Source: Drancourtella massiliensis
GTDB lineage: Bacteria > Bacillota > Clostridia > Lachnospirales > Lachnospiraceae
Direction of reading: 5' to 3'
Assembly: GCF_016900655.1 (NCBI RefSeq)
Contig: NZ_JACJKH010000003.1
Location: forward strand, 1 to 64,000
Length of the DNA: 64,000 nucleotides
Shown: positions 8,792 through 19,570 of the stretch, in pieces
How the letters are laid out: every line of letters begins with the position of its first letter
Numbering within the stretch: position 1 is the stretch's first letter
Notes under the pieces: generated by a model
Seen by the model: the letters and a program-made list of their open reading frames with translations, nothing else
Told to the model about the DNA's origin: nothing
The model's database searches: none
Position numbers and translations under genes: made by a program

Positions 8792-9481
8792 ATGTATCTC
8801 AATTATTACCTGCAGCAAATAAGATATATTTTATATATGGCACCGGTACTGCTGATTGCGATTACTGCCCATGAGTTTGCACATGGCTGGATGTCGGAAC
8901 GCCTGGGAGATCCGACACCGAGAGCCGACGGGCGTATGAGCCTGAATCCGCTCAGGCATCTGGATCCGGTCGGAACACTGTGTCTGATCTTCTTCCATAT
9001 GGGCTGGGCAAAGCCTGTAAGGATTAACACAAGATATTACAAAAACAGGCGACAGGGGATTATTTTGGTATCCCTTGCCGGACCGGTGATGAATTTTATT
9101 CTGGCGTTTTTGTCGGTTCTGTTAAGCGGCCTGATTATTCGTTTCGGAGACGCAAATTCGGAACTGATGCAGGTGTTATATCTTCTCTGCTATTATTCTG
9201 CGGTGATGAATACCGGACTTGGAGTCTTCAACCTGATTCCGTTTCCGCCGCTTGACGGATCCAATGTACTGGAACAGCTGGTGCCGAGAGTCGGGTACTT
9301 TTATCAGAGAATCCGGCCGTACCGTTCCCTGATTCTATTGATCCTCCTTGTGAGCGGTGTCTTAAGCCGTCCGCTTATGAATGCGAACAGTACGATTCTG
9401 GGAGGAATGTGGGAGATTGTGCAGAGAATCCTGGGATTTGGCGTGCAGATACAGTCATCGGGCGGAGGTACGATTCTTTAA
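8792..9481 (+). CDS. Site-2 protease family (M50) membrane metalloprotease
   Basis: A 229-residue polytopic membrane protein. The zinc-binding HEFAH sits in the first hydrophobic segment (near residue 28) and the second motif, NLIPFPPLDGSN, supplies the third ligand (Asp) near residue 152. This is the short form without PDZ or CBS domains, close to the YdjM/Rv-type rhomboid-like site-2 proteases of Firmicutes. It would cleave within the membrane, but the substrate is unknown. It is monocistronic with its own promoter and terminator. Confidence 0.9.
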   Translation: MYLNYYLQQIRYILYMAPVLLIAITAHEFAHGWMSERLGDPTPRADGRMSLNPLRHLDPVGTLCLIFFHMGWAKPVRINTRYYKNRRQGIILVSLAGPVMNFILAFLSVLLSGLIIRFGDANSELMQVLYLLCYYSAVMNTGLGVFNLIPFPPLDGSNVLEQLVPRVGYFYQRIRPYRSLILLILLVSGVLSRPLMNANSTILGGMWEIVQRILGFGVQIQSSGGGTIL

Positions 9482-9500
9482 AAATGTGAAGAAGAAAGCG

Positions 9501-9535
9501 AAAGCCAGAGAGGGAAATCCTGCTCTGGCTTTTTA
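9501..9535. terminator. Terminator between the M50 gene and the YesL-like gene
   Basis: AAAGCCAGAG at 9501 and CTCTGGCTTTTT at 9523 form a stem with a T-run. It serves the plus-strand gene, and the A-rich 5' side may serve the convergent gene. Confidence 0.75.
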
Positions 9536-9547
9536 CAATGGACAAGT

Positions 9548-10195
9548 TTATTCTGCTGCCTCTTTTTCCTCTTCCGGATCGTATTTTTTAAAGATGCGGT
9601 TGAATAAAATGCAGCACATGTAGGCAGTCACGGAAAAACCGCAGATCATGCTGATGGCGATAACAAGGCCAAAAGTGGTCGTAGAAGCAGTAAGTAAAAA
9701 TCCGATCAGTGCAAAGTAAGCGAACATGATGAGAGTATATGGAAGATGGCCGATACTCATCAAAAACGCATTTCGGACAGCCTGCTTTGTCGTACAGATG
9801 TAATGCGAGATAATCGGGAATACATACAAAAACGCTGCTGCAAATACAAGGATAATCATCAAAAGCAGCAGCTGAATCACCCGGAACATGGTGCCACCTA
9901 CTGAGGCTGCAATTATATAATCATAACGGAAAAACAGAAATACAGCAACGCTGAGGAGCCACACAATGGTGCTCTGTTTAAAATTTGCTGCAAAAGCTTT
10001 GAAAAATCCTTTGACAATGTAAGGCTCTTCCCGGCGGACCAGTTTCAGCGCGATTGTATTCAAGGCACTTAAGGATGCTCCGATTGTAAACAGAGGAACA
10101 CAGCTGAAGATAAAGACAACGTTCAGAATCAACATGTCGCAGACTTTGGAAAGAAACTGCATAAAAGGATTTTCCGGACTAAACAAACGACTCAT
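9548..10195 (-). CDS. YesL-like DUF624 membrane protein
   Basis: A 215-residue protein with about five hydrophobic helices, beginning MSRLFSPENPFMQFLSKVCD and continuing with FSCVPLFTIGASLSALN, the conserved start of DUF624/YesL proteins. These are found in Firmicutes beside sugar transporters and are of unknown biochemical role. The ATG at 10195 follows AAGGAGG. No sugar transporter lies next to this copy, so it is an orphan member. Confidence 0.85.
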   Translation of the reverse strand: MSRLFSPENPFMQFLSKVCDMLILNVVFIFSCVPLFTIGASLSALNTIALKLVRREEPYIVKGFFKAFAANFKQSTIVWLLSVAVFLFFRYDYIIAASVGGTMFRVIQLLLLMIILVFAAAFLYVFPIISHYICTTKQAVRNAFLMSIGHLPYTLIMFAYFALIGFLLTASTTTFGLVIAISMICGFSVTAYMCCILFNRIFKKYDPEEEKEAAE

Positions 10196-10299
10196 AATAA
10201 CCTCCTTATTGATCCCGCCATGGGCGGACCGTTAAAACACAGTATAGCGAAAAAACAGGTAAAAATCAACAAAATAGACCAGATACACAAAAAATTCAC

Positions 10300-10328
10300 T
10301 TGCCATATTGATGAATATTCATCATAAT
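10300..10328 (+). promoter_or_regulatory. Promoter with a palindrome in its spacer
   Basis: TTGCCA at 10300 and CATAAT at 10323 are 17 nt apart. The spacer and the first base of the -10 box are occupied by the perfect 14-nt palindrome GATGAATATTCATC (10310-10323), which looks like a repressor operator. It precedes the gene at 10358. Confidence 0.55.
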
Positions 10329-10357
10329 AATAGAATACAACAACAGGAGGAAACATC

Positions 10358-11005
10358 ATGCTGGACAGAAAGTACGAGCGTCAGATGAGCGGAAAAGAAA
10401 AACGGAAATTTGAAGCGGAAAAAATGCGGCAGATGACGCTGAAAGAGAAAATTGAATATTTGTGGATGTACTATAAAATTATTTTTCTGATACCGGTGAT
10501 TATCGGAGTTGTTATTTATCTGGGAGTCACCATGTATCAGGGAATTACCCGTGAAGTGCTGCTGAATCTGACAATCACGGGCGGAACAGGCACGGAATTG
10601 ACAGATCTTGAAGAGGATGTCAAAGATCTCCTTGGTACAGGGAGCAGCAAAGAGACGGTGGAGATCAATTCCAACTTAAGCGGATCGGCAGATGATTACA
10701 ACAGCAATGTTGCCCTGTCCACACTCATTGGTGCGGAATCGGTCGATGTTCTGATCTGCACGGAGGAAGTTTATGAACAGTATAATGATCAGAATGGCTT
10801 CGTGAATCTGGAAGAACTGCTTTCGGAGGAAGCACTTGCGGGCGGAAAAGTACAGGGGGATGCGTTAGTCCTTGAGAAGAATGACTACATGACAGAAAAA
10901 ATGGGGGTTTCCTACGAACCGGCTTATGTCTGTGTCATGGAAAATGCAAAACATAAAGAGAATGCGGCAGCATTCGTTGAAATGCTTCTTGAAAATGTCT
11001 CCTGA
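10358..11005 (+). CDS. Hypothetical single-pass membrane protein
   Basis: A 215-residue protein I do not recognise. The first 40 residues are highly charged and probably cytoplasmic, residues 45-66 are one membrane helix (IIFLIPVIIGVVIYLG), and the remaining 145 residues would be outside. The outer part ends with a periplasmic-binding-protein-like pattern (FVNLEELL, then ALVLEKNDYM) without clear family motifs. The ATG follows AGGAGG. A palindrome overlaps its promoter, so it is likely repressed under some condition. Confidence 0.8.
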   Translation: MLDRKYERQMSGKEKRKFEAEKMRQMTLKEKIEYLWMYYKIIFLIPVIIGVVIYLGVTMYQGITREVLLNLTITGGTGTELTDLEEDVKDLLGTGSSKETVEINSNLSGSADDYNSNVALSTLIGAESVDVLICTEEVYEQYNDQNGFVNLEELLSEEALAGGKVQGDALVLEKNDYMTEKMGVSYEPAYVCVMENAKHKENAAAFVEMLLENVS

Positions 11006-11100
11006 TCCGTTCAGGAGATCCAAAACGGATAAACCGCTTTAAAAAAGCGCTGAAAAGTGGTATAATAAACCTTGCAACTTTTGGATTTGAGGACGTAGAG

Positions 11101-13161
11101 ATGAACAAAAAAGGAACTATTCATTTTAAAGGCCAGTTGAAGTTGTATATGCAATGGCCGGCGATTATGACGATTCTCCTGATTGCCATGAATATCTGGA
11201 TTTACATGGTTGATCAAAGTGCAGGTTTTCTGATGAGTGCATTCGTCATCGTCTATGCGATTATTGCGTTTATCCTGTATTTTTATAACAGGTCCCTGCT
11301 TATGGCAGAGCTTGTGGAGTTTGCCACTCAGTACGGCGGGGTACAGGACATTCTGCTCAGAGAGTTGTCGATTCCATATGCCATCCTGATGGATGATGGA
11401 AAGATACTGTGGGGGAACAGCCAGTTTGCCGAAGTGATCGGACCTGGACTAAGACCGGATACCTACTTGAGCAAGTATATTCCGGAACTTAACAGGAGCG
11501 TATTCCCAAAAGAGGAAAAGGAGACGGTACGGCTTGAAGTCACCTATATGGGACGGGATTACTCAGTGGATCTGCGGAAGGTTCCGGTATCCGGATTCAG
11601 CCAGAAAGAACCGATTCTTGAACTGCCGGAGGGGAAAGAGTATTTTGTTACCCTCTATATGAATGATATTACAGACCTGAATCAGGCTGTCGCTGAGATT
11701 GAAGACCAGAAGCTGGTGGCAGGACTGATCTATATTGATAACTATGACGAGGTTATCGAAAGTGTCGAGGAAGTAAGGCAGTCCCTGCTGATTGCGCTGA
11801 TTGACCGTAAGATCAACCAGTATGTGGCAAGGATGGATGGAATTGTCAAGAAGCTTGAAAAAGACCGCTATTTCATTATTGTAAAAAACTTTTATTTCCA
11901 CAAAATGGAGGAAGACCATTTTTCCATTCTCGATGATGTAAAAGAAATCAGTGTCGGGAACAAGATTCCGGCGACACTCAGTATCGGTCTTGGCTTCAGC
12001 GAAGACACCTATGGACAGAGCTATAACTATGCCCGTGTGGCGATCGATCTTGCGCTTGCAAGAGGCGGGGATCAGGCGGTCATTAAAGACCAGGACGGCA
12101 TCAAGTACTACGGCGGCAAGCGTGAGCAGATGTCGAAAAACACAAGAGTAAAGGCAAGAGTAAAGGCAGAGGCGCTCAGAGAGTTCATGATTGCCAAGGA
12201 TCAGGTGCTGATCATGGGACATAAGCTTGGAGATTCAGACTCTTTTGGCGCGGCAATCGGAATTTACAAGGTTGCGGAAAGTCTGGAAAAGAAGGCGCAT
12301 ATTGTAATCAATGAGATTACGGTATCTTTGAGACCGCTTTATAATGAGTTCATGGAAAATGACCACTATCCGGAGGATATGTTTGTCAGTTCCCAGGAAG
12401 CGCTGAGGCTTGTGGATGATAATACAATGGTTGTTGTCGTGGACGTAAATAAGCCTCCGATTACGGAGTGTGAAGAGCTTCTTGGAATGGTGAAGACGGT
12501 TGCGGTGCTTGATCATCACAGGCAGGGCAGCAAGGTAATTGAGAACGCGGTGCTTTCCTATATCGAGCCGTATGCGTCATCCACATGCGAGATGGTAGCG
12601 GAAGTTCTGCAGTATATTTCGGACGATATCAAGCTCGACCCGATCGAGGCAAACTGCATTTACGCAGGGATCATGATTGATACGAACAACTTTACGAACC
12701 GGACCGGCGTCCGTACCTTTGAGGCGGCGGCATTCCTGAGAAGAAGCGGCGCGGATATTACACATGTACATAAGATTTTCAGGGATGATCTGGCAGCATA
12801 CCGGGCAAAGGCAGCGATTATCGGTCAGGCTGAGATCTACAGAGAATGCTTTATTATTGCAAAAGGAGCAGGAGAAGATATTGAGAGTCCGACGATTGTA
12901 GGAGCGCAGGCGGCCAACGAGCTTCTGAATATCAGTCAGGTAAAGGCAGCCTTTGTTCTGACAGAATATCACGGAAAAGTTTATGTGAGCGCGCGTTCGA
13001 TTGATGAGATCAATGTACAGATCATCATGGAGCGGATCGGCGGTGGAGGACATATTAATACTGCCGGCGCTCAGTTTGAAAATACGGATCTGGAGGGCGA
13101 CATCGAAACGCTCAAACAGGTCATCGATGATATGATTGAAGGAGGAGACATCACAGTATGA
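11101..13161 (+). CDS. gdpP: Cyclic-di-AMP phosphodiesterase GdpP (DHH family)
   Basis: A 686-residue membrane-bound enzyme that hydrolyses c-di-AMP to pApA and so sets potassium and wall homeostasis. Two N-terminal membrane helices (residues 15-62) are followed by a PAS-like region (about 80-150), a degenerate GGDEF domain (about 175-300), then DHH/DHHA1 with MGHKLGDSDSFGAAIG, VVVVDVNKP, VLDHH and the C-terminal GGGGHINTAGAQ. The aspartate and histidine metal ligands are intact. It overlaps rplI by 4 nt (ATGA), the usual Firmicutes gdpP-rplI-dnaB order. Confidence 0.96.
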   Translation: MNKKGTIHFKGQLKLYMQWPAIMTILLIAMNIWIYMVDQSAGFLMSAFVIVYAIIAFILYFYNRSLLMAELVEFATQYGGVQDILLRELSIPYAILMDDGKILWGNSQFAEVIGPGLRPDTYLSKYIPELNRSVFPKEEKETVRLEVTYMGRDYSVDLRKVPVSGFSQKEPILELPEGKEYFVTLYMNDITDLNQAVAEIEDQKLVAGLIYIDNYDEVIESVEEVRQSLLIALIDRKINQYVARMDGIVKKLEKDRYFIIVKNFYFHKMEEDHFSILDDVKEISVGNKIPATLSIGLGFSEDTYGQSYNYARVAIDLALARGGDQAVIKDQDGIKYYGGKREQMSKNTRVKARVKAEALREFMIAKDQVLIMGHKLGDSDSFGAAIGIYKVAESLEKKAHIVINEITVSLRPLYNEFMENDHYPEDMFVSSQEALRLVDDNTMVVVVDVNKPPITECEELLGMVKTVAVLDHHRQGSKVIENAVLSYIEPYASSTCEMVAEVLQYISDDIKLDPIEANCIYAGIMIDTNNFTNRTGVRTFEAAAFLRRSGADITHVHKIFRDDLAAYRAKAAIIGQAEIYRECFIIAKGAGEDIESPTIVGAQAANELLNISQVKAAFVLTEYHGKVYVSARSIDEINVQIIMERIGGGGHINTAGAQFENTDLEGDIETLKQVIDDMIEGGDITV

Positions 13162-13610
13162 AAGTAATTTTACTGGAAGATATCAAGTCACTTGGAAAAA
13201 AGGGTGAGATCGTGGAAGTCAGCGACGGCTACGCACGGAATGTCATCCTGAAGAAAAAACAGGGAGTGGAAGCAACAAGCAAGAACTTAAACGACCTGAA
13301 ACTGAAAAAAGCGAATGATGCCAAGATTGCACAGGAGCAGCTGGAAGCAGCGGAAGCCCTGAAAAAGGAAATCGAGGCAGAAGATAAAAAAGTAGTACTG
13401 AAGATGAAAACGGGAGAAGGGGGAAAGACATTTGGCTCCGTATCTTCCAAGGAAATCGCGGCAGCAGTCAAGGAGCAGCTGGGATATGACATTGATAAGA
13501 AAAAGATTCAGATGAAAGAGCCGGTGAAGTCACTTGGCATGCACCGGATTCCGGTCAGACTTCATACAAAAGTGACCGCTGAACTGAAAGTATCTGTTCA
13601 GGAAGAATAG
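13158..13610 (+). CDS. rplI: 50S ribosomal protein L9
   Basis: A 150-residue ribosomal protein binding 23S rRNA. The N-terminal domain MKVILLEDIKSLGKKGEIVEV with VSDGYARNVILKK is the L9 signature, joined by a long charged helix to the C-terminal domain. Its ATG overlaps the gdpP stop codon, and GGAGGAG lies in front, so translation is likely coupled. dnaB follows 40 nt downstream. Confidence 0.98.
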   Translation: MKVILLEDIKSLGKKGEIVEVSDGYARNVILKKKQGVEATSKNLNDLKLKKANDAKIAQEQLEAAEALKKEIEAEDKKVVLKMKTGEGGKTFGSVSSKEIAAAVKEQLGYDIDKKKIQMKEPVKSLGMHRIPVRLHTKVTAELKVSVQEE

Positions 13611-13650
13611 GCCGATCGCCTGGAGAGCAAGATGACGGGAGGAATTCAAG

Positions 13651-14997
<1,347 letters not shown>

Positions 14998-15049
14998 AAA
15001 TGCTGCCACATGTAAGAGCAAACAGAGTTCTTACCGTGTGGCAGCATTT
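14998..15049. terminator. Bidirectional terminator after dnaB
   Basis: AAATGCTGCCACA at 14998 is complementary to TGTGGCAGCATTT at 15037. It is shared with the convergent MerR-like gene. Confidence 0.85.
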
Positions 15050-15055
15050 ATAGAT

Positions 15056-15577
15056 TCAGGCTTCACCGAGCAGTCTGTGGAAGAAGCGGGACGGAGCGGT
15101 CCTGACACTCTCTTTCCGGTAGAGCTGCTGCTGGCGGATCAGCTGATCCAGGTTTCTGTAGCGTTCTTCTTCCTGGCGTTCTTTCGCCTGGAGCAGGAAA
15201 CTCATATTCTGGGATACCTGTTTTGTGATCGTCTCACTGATCTGTTTTTCGAGGATCGGATTGTTTTCCGCCAGTACAGAGCGCAGGACGGACGCCAGAA
15301 GGGATTCCGGTGTCTCTTCCTTTACTCTTTTCTGCAAAGCCTCTTTCGTATGTAAAATATCCGGGATGACTTCCTTTAAATCTCCGATCCGGATACCTTG
15401 TTCTAGTAGTTCTTTGATACAGCCAAACAGCCGTATGTCTTCGTCTGTATAGTAACGATGCCCGTTTTCAGTCCGGCCGCACGGAAGAGATAAATTCTTT
15501 TCCCAGTAGAGGAGCAGGTGCTCGTCCACGCCCGTGCGCTTGGCAGCTTCTGAAATCATATACTGAACCTCGCCCAT
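15056..15577 (-). CDS. MerR-like regulator with coiled-coil tail
   Basis: A 173-residue protein beginning MGEVQYMISEAAKRTGVD. The ATG at 15577 follows AGGGGG, while the longer open frame upstream to 15781 has no ribosome site and a different composition. Residues 5-70 are a MerR helix-turn-helix with the wing sequence NGHRYYTDEDIRLFGCIKEL. Residues 85-165 are charged, helical and coiled-coil-like, with no effector domain. Such short MerR-like proteins in Firmicutes act as DNA-binding regulators or chromosome-associated proteins. The target is unknown. Confidence 0.85.
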   Translation of the reverse strand: MGEVQYMISEAAKRTGVDEHLLLYWEKNLSLPCGRTENGHRYYTDEDIRLFGCIKELLEQGIRIGDLKEVIPDILHTKEALQKRVKEETPESLLASVLRSVLAENNPILEKQISETITKQVSQNMSFLLQAKERQEEERYRNLDQLIRQQQLYRKESVRTAPSRFFHRLLGEA

Positions 15578-15813
15578 ACAACAACCCCCTGTTAATTTTT
15601 TTATACACTTTTGCTGCACTTCTATCATAACATATTGTGGGGAAGAATTCCGAAAAACTTCTCGACGGATTCGGACAGGAAACCCGGAAGGCATGGCGGA
15701 TTCCGGCGAAAGGAGGCGGTGGAAAAAGAAACAGGGAAAAAATACCGCCACCCAAAACCAAATGGATGACGGCATTTTCATTCATGCATTCAAAAGTATT
15801 AAACAAACTGAAA

Positions 15814-15999
<186 letters not shown>

Positions 16000-16201
16000 T
16001 TATTCTAAACATTCCATGTTATATGGTGATTTTATTTTAATACAAAAAAATTCATTATACAAGCAAATTCGTGGTTTTAATTTAGTACAAAAGAAATATT
16101 CAGCGGGAGCAGCGAGAAAAATTAAGAAAAACTTTATGCTTTTTCCCTGAAATTGGTGTATAGTGTAGGGTAGTAAATTTCAATTAACAGGAGAAAGAAC
16201 G

Positions 16202-17335
16202 ATGAAAAAAAAGATCGCAGTCATGGCAGTCATGCTCTGCGCGGCAGTTTCAACGGCAGCCTGTGCAGGGAAGGGTACGTCCGATAAAGATAGCGTGGTA
16301 CTCGGTCAGGAAGAAGAAGAGTCAGCAGATCAGACAAAACTTAACATGATTCAGCCGCAGGCTTACAGTACGGTAGAAGGTCTGAATCTGGAGAAAGGAA
16401 GTTATATCTCCATCATCGGGAAATCTGAAGATTCCGAATATTGGGATGAAGTAAAACGCGGGGCTGAAGATGCTGTGGACCAACTGAACGAAGCCCTGGG
16501 ATACAGTGGAAGAGATGAAATCAAGGTAACATATAATGCTCCGGGACATGAAGGAGATGTGGACGAGCAGATTAATATTCTGGATGAAGAGCTGGACCGT
16601 TATCCGGTTGCTGTCGGTATTGCGGTTATAGACAAAACCGCATGTGAGGTACAGTTTGATCTGGCTACGGAAAATAATATTCCGGTTATCGGGGTGGATT
16701 CTCCGAGTGATTATCCAGGGCTTATGCTTGTTTCCACGAACAATCAGGAGGCCGGCGCTACGGCGGCGGATAAAATGGCCGGTCTGTTAGACGAACAGGG
16801 AGAAGTACTTCTTTTCATTCAGGATAATACTTCCGGTTCTGCCAAGCAAAGAGAGGCGGGAATGATCAGCCAGTTCCAGTCACAGTACCCGGATATTACA
16901 GTTTCCGATATCTATTACATGGACGAGCTGGACAGTATGAAAGAAGAGACTGCCGGGAAACTGGGCAAAGCAGCAGAGGATGTGACAGACGAAGAGGTGA
17001 TTCAGCAGATTCTGGCGGACCACCCTAATGCAAAAGGATGCATTGGAGCCAATGAAGAGACGACCAAGATGCTCATTGACGCATGTGAAGCATCAGAGAG
17101 TGATGACATCCGGCTGATTGGATTCGATGGAGGAGAGACACTGACAGAGGCGCTCGAGGACGGCAAGGTCGATGGATTGATCGTACAGAATCCATACGGT
17201 ATGGGCTATGCTACAGTAGTAGCTGCAGCAAGATCGGCGCTTGATATGGCAAATGAGGCAAACGTCGATACCGGCTATGCATGGGTAACACAGGACAATA
17301 TGGAAGAGACAGCAATCAAAAACATGCTGTACTAA
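16202..17335 (+). CDS. Sugar-type substrate-binding lipoprotein
   Basis: A 377-residue extracellular binding protein. A signal peptide with lipobox (AVSTAAC, Cys near residue 21) anchors it to the membrane, followed by a type I periplasmic-binding fold as in ribose or galactose binding proteins (ISIIGKSEDSEYWDEVKRGAEDA is the usual first strand and helix, and IRLIGFDGGE the later hinge). No ABC permease or ATPase lies beside it, so it either pairs with a transporter elsewhere or acts as a sensor. It is convergent with a histidine kinase gene. The ligand is unknown. Confidence 0.88.
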   Translation: MKKKIAVMAVMLCAAVSTAACAGKGTSDKDSVVLGQEEEESADQTKLNMIQPQAYSTVEGLNLEKGSYISIIGKSEDSEYWDEVKRGAEDAVDQLNEALGYSGRDEIKVTYNAPGHEGDVDEQINILDEELDRYPVAVGIAVIDKTACEVQFDLATENNIPVIGVDSPSDYPGLMLVSTNNQEAGATAADKMAGLLDEQGEVLLFIQDNTSGSAKQREAGMISQFQSQYPDITVSDIYYMDELDSMKEETAGKLGKAAEDVTDEEVIQQILADHPNAKGCIGANEETTKMLIDACEASESDDIRLIGFDGGETLTEALEDGKVDGLIVQNPYGMGYATVVAAARSALDMANEANVDTGYAWVTQDNMEETAIKNMLY

Positions 17336-17366
17336 TTCTTAAAATATAAAGCGGAAACCGAACAAT

Positions 17367-17412
17367 AAAACGGGCAGATTCCTTTGAAGGAGAAGGAATC
17401 CGCCCGTTTTTT
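17367..17412. terminator. Bidirectional terminator between binding protein and histidine kinase
   Basis: AAAACGGGC and GATTCCTT on the left pair with AAGGAATC and CGCCCGTTTT on the right, with T-runs on both strands. Confidence 0.85.
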
Positions 17413-17436
17413 GGGGTGTAAATTTGTGACGAAAAC

Positions 17437-18855
17437 TTATTTGCCGCCATCTGACTTCGGGAGGGAAAAGATAAATTCCGTTCCGACTCCTTCCGTACTG
17501 ATAACATTGATATTTTCATTATGTGCCTGAATAATCTCGCGGACTATGGAAAGACCAAGGCCGGTTCCTTTTTTGTCTTTTCCGCGGGAAAGATCGCTTT
17601 TGTAGAAACGCTCCCAGATCTTACTGAGATCTTCTTTCGGAATACCGATTCCATAATCTTTAACAGAAACAAAAACTTTCTCTCCCCGCTCCGTTGTCTC
17701 CACTGTGACTGTAGACTGTGGATTGCTGAATTTGATGGCGTTATCCAGCAGATTGTAAAGTACCTGCTGGATCTTGCTGTGATCAGCATGGACGTAGAGG
17801 ACCCTGGAAGCAAGCAGGAGTTCGATGGATATTTTCCTGGATGTGCAGGCTCCTTCAAAGGAGGCGGCTACCTGCTTGATCATTTCATGGAGATCAAAGG
17901 ATTCCTTGTTCAGAAGAAGCTCCTTTGTATCAAATTCATTAAGCGTCAGAAGATCCCGTGTCAGGTCTGTCAGACGTTCCGTTTCAAAGAGAATAATACC
18001 CAGATATTTACTCTGAAGCTCCACCGGGATTGTACCATCGGCAATTGCCTCCACATATCCCTTGATGGAAGTCAGAGGGGATCGAAAATCATGCGACACA
18101 TTGGCAACAAATTTTTTCTGATAATCCTCCATATCTTTGAGATGAGCGGACATATAGTTCAGCGAAGCGGAAAGATATCCGATTTCGTCCTGTGAATTTA
18201 CCGGGATCTCATAGTCCAGATTCCCTGAGGCGTACTGTTTGGCAGCTTCCGTAATCTTGCGCAGAGGCAGATAAATAATCAGATGAATACCGAGGAAGAT
18301 TGTAAACGAAAGCAGATAAATGACAGCCAGAGTGATATAAACGGAATGCATGATGCTGTGCTGCTGATCCTCGAAATAGGAGACCGGCTTATGTACGATA
18401 AGATATCCTTTTGTGGAAAATCCTTCTGTTACCGGGACAATCATGGTAAGAACTTCTTCTGAATAATATCCATGATAATCGCCGGTCAGATACTGTTCAC
18501 CTCCGGATTCCGCCGGATCAAAGTCACGGATCTGCTCCGGAACTATGGCGGAGCCGGAGGAGGAAACGGACAATAATACATTTCCCTCTGTATCCGTAAG
18601 CCAGAGATCCGCTTCCAGATAGACATTGACTCCGTTCAGCATTGCCCTCGTCGAAGAAGCGGTAGTCTCTTTCGAATAATAATCAGTAAGGTAGTCGGTT
18701 GCCAGAATGGTTGCTTCCCGGTACAGCCTGGATGCATCCTCGTCACGGATGGTATCGAGAATAAGCTGTGCTCCAAGTGTGGCAGCTGTGAAAAGGCTTA
18801 AAAAACCGAAAATAATATACAATATGATAAATTTCAGGTAGAGATTGCTGTGCAT
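17437..18855 (-). CDS. Sensor histidine kinase
   Basis: A 472-residue membrane kinase. One helix lies at residues 8-30 and a second at about 175-200, enclosing an extracellular sensor of about 140 residues. These are followed by HAMP, then HisKA with the phosphorylated His in NVSHDFRSPLTSIKGY (near residue 255), and the ATPase domain with LYNLLDNAIKFS, DYGIGIP and GTGLGLSIV. It passes phosphate to the response regulator encoded just upstream in the same operon, with only 3 nt between them. The signal is unknown. Confidence 0.95.
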   Translation of the reverse strand: MHSNLYLKFIILYIIFGFLSLFTAATLGAQLILDTIRDEDASRLYREATILATDYLTDYYSKETTASSTRAMLNGVNVYLEADLWLTDTEGNVLLSVSSSGSAIVPEQIRDFDPAESGGEQYLTGDYHGYYSEEVLTMIVPVTEGFSTKGYLIVHKPVSYFEDQQHSIMHSVYITLAVIYLLSFTIFLGIHLIIYLPLRKITEAAKQYASGNLDYEIPVNSQDEIGYLSASLNYMSAHLKDMEDYQKKFVANVSHDFRSPLTSIKGYVEAIADGTIPVELQSKYLGIILFETERLTDLTRDLLTLNEFDTKELLLNKESFDLHEMIKQVAASFEGACTSRKISIELLLASRVLYVHADHSKIQQVLYNLLDNAIKFSNPQSTVTVETTERGEKVFVSVKDYGIGIPKEDLSKIWERFYKSDLSRGKDKKGTGLGLSIVREIIQAHNENINVISTEGVGTEFIFSLPKSDGGK

Positions 18856-18858
18856 TGT

Positions 18859-19560
18859 TTATTTTACCTCAAATTTGTATCCGATTCCCCAGACAGTGCT
18901 GAGGCCCCACCCGCTGTGATCTTTGATTTTCTCACGGAGACGCTTGATATGGACGTCCACGGTACGGGTATCCCCGATGTATTCATATCCCCAGATCTGA
19001 TCAAGAAGCTGCTCTCTTGTAAAGACCTGATTCGGGGAAGCGGCAAGAAAATATAAAAGTTCAAGCTCCTTTGGCGGCATATCCACGCGCTGTCCATCGA
19101 CAACTACGGAGTAGTTGGTAAGATTGATGGAAATTCCCGGATATTCGACACATTTTCCCTTTGACGGGTCCGGACTTTCCGGCTTTGCCGGCTGGTAACG
19201 GCGGAGCACAGCCTTGACACGGGCCACAAGCTCCTTGGAATCAAACGGCTTGATGATATAATCATCGGCACCGAGTTCCAGACCGAGTACTTTATCAAAG
19301 ACCTCCCCTTTGGCTGAAAGCATGATGATCGGTACGTTGGATCTGGAACGGATTTCCCGGCAGACCTGATAACCGTCAATGCCGGGAAGCATCAGGTCGA
19401 GAAGGATCAGGTTCGGCTGATAGGAATCAAAAGCCTTCAGCGCCTCCTCTCCGTCATAGACCATGCGGGTATCAAAACATTCCTTTGTCAGATAGAGACT
19501 GATCAATTCGGCAATATTTTCATCATCGTCTACGATTAAAATTTTCTGTTTTGTAGTCAT
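18859..19560 (-). CDS. OmpR/PhoB family response regulator
   Basis: A 233-residue regulator. The receiver domain (1-120) has the acidic pair in VDDDEN, the phosphorylated Asp in LILLDLMLPG and the conserved Lys in DYIIKPFD. The winged helix (135-230) shows the PPKELELLYFLA and TRTVDVHIKRLREKI motifs. The ATG at 19560 follows GGGAGGA. It forms a two-component system with the kinase that follows it. Confidence 0.96.
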   Translation of the reverse strand: MTTKQKILIVDDDENIAELISLYLTKECFDTRMVYDGEEALKAFDSYQPNLILLDLMLPGIDGYQVCREIRSRSNVPIIMLSAKGEVFDKVLGLELGADDYIIKPFDSKELVARVKAVLRRYQPAKPESPDPSKGKCVEYPGISINLTNYSVVVDGQRVDMPPKELELLYFLAASPNQVFTREQLLDQIWGYEYIGDTRTVDVHIKRLREKIKDHSGWGLSTVWGIGYKFEVK

Positions 19561-19570
19561 AACTTCCTCC

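Noticed and set aside
15716-15754. Hairpin GGCGGT/ACCGCC between the ferredoxin and the MerR-like gene
   Set aside because: The loop is large and the stem only six pairs, so it is not reported as a terminator.
15578-15781. Longer start for the MerR-like gene
   Set aside because: The upstream part is unlike MerR N-termini and has no ribosome site, while ATG 15577 has AGGGGG.
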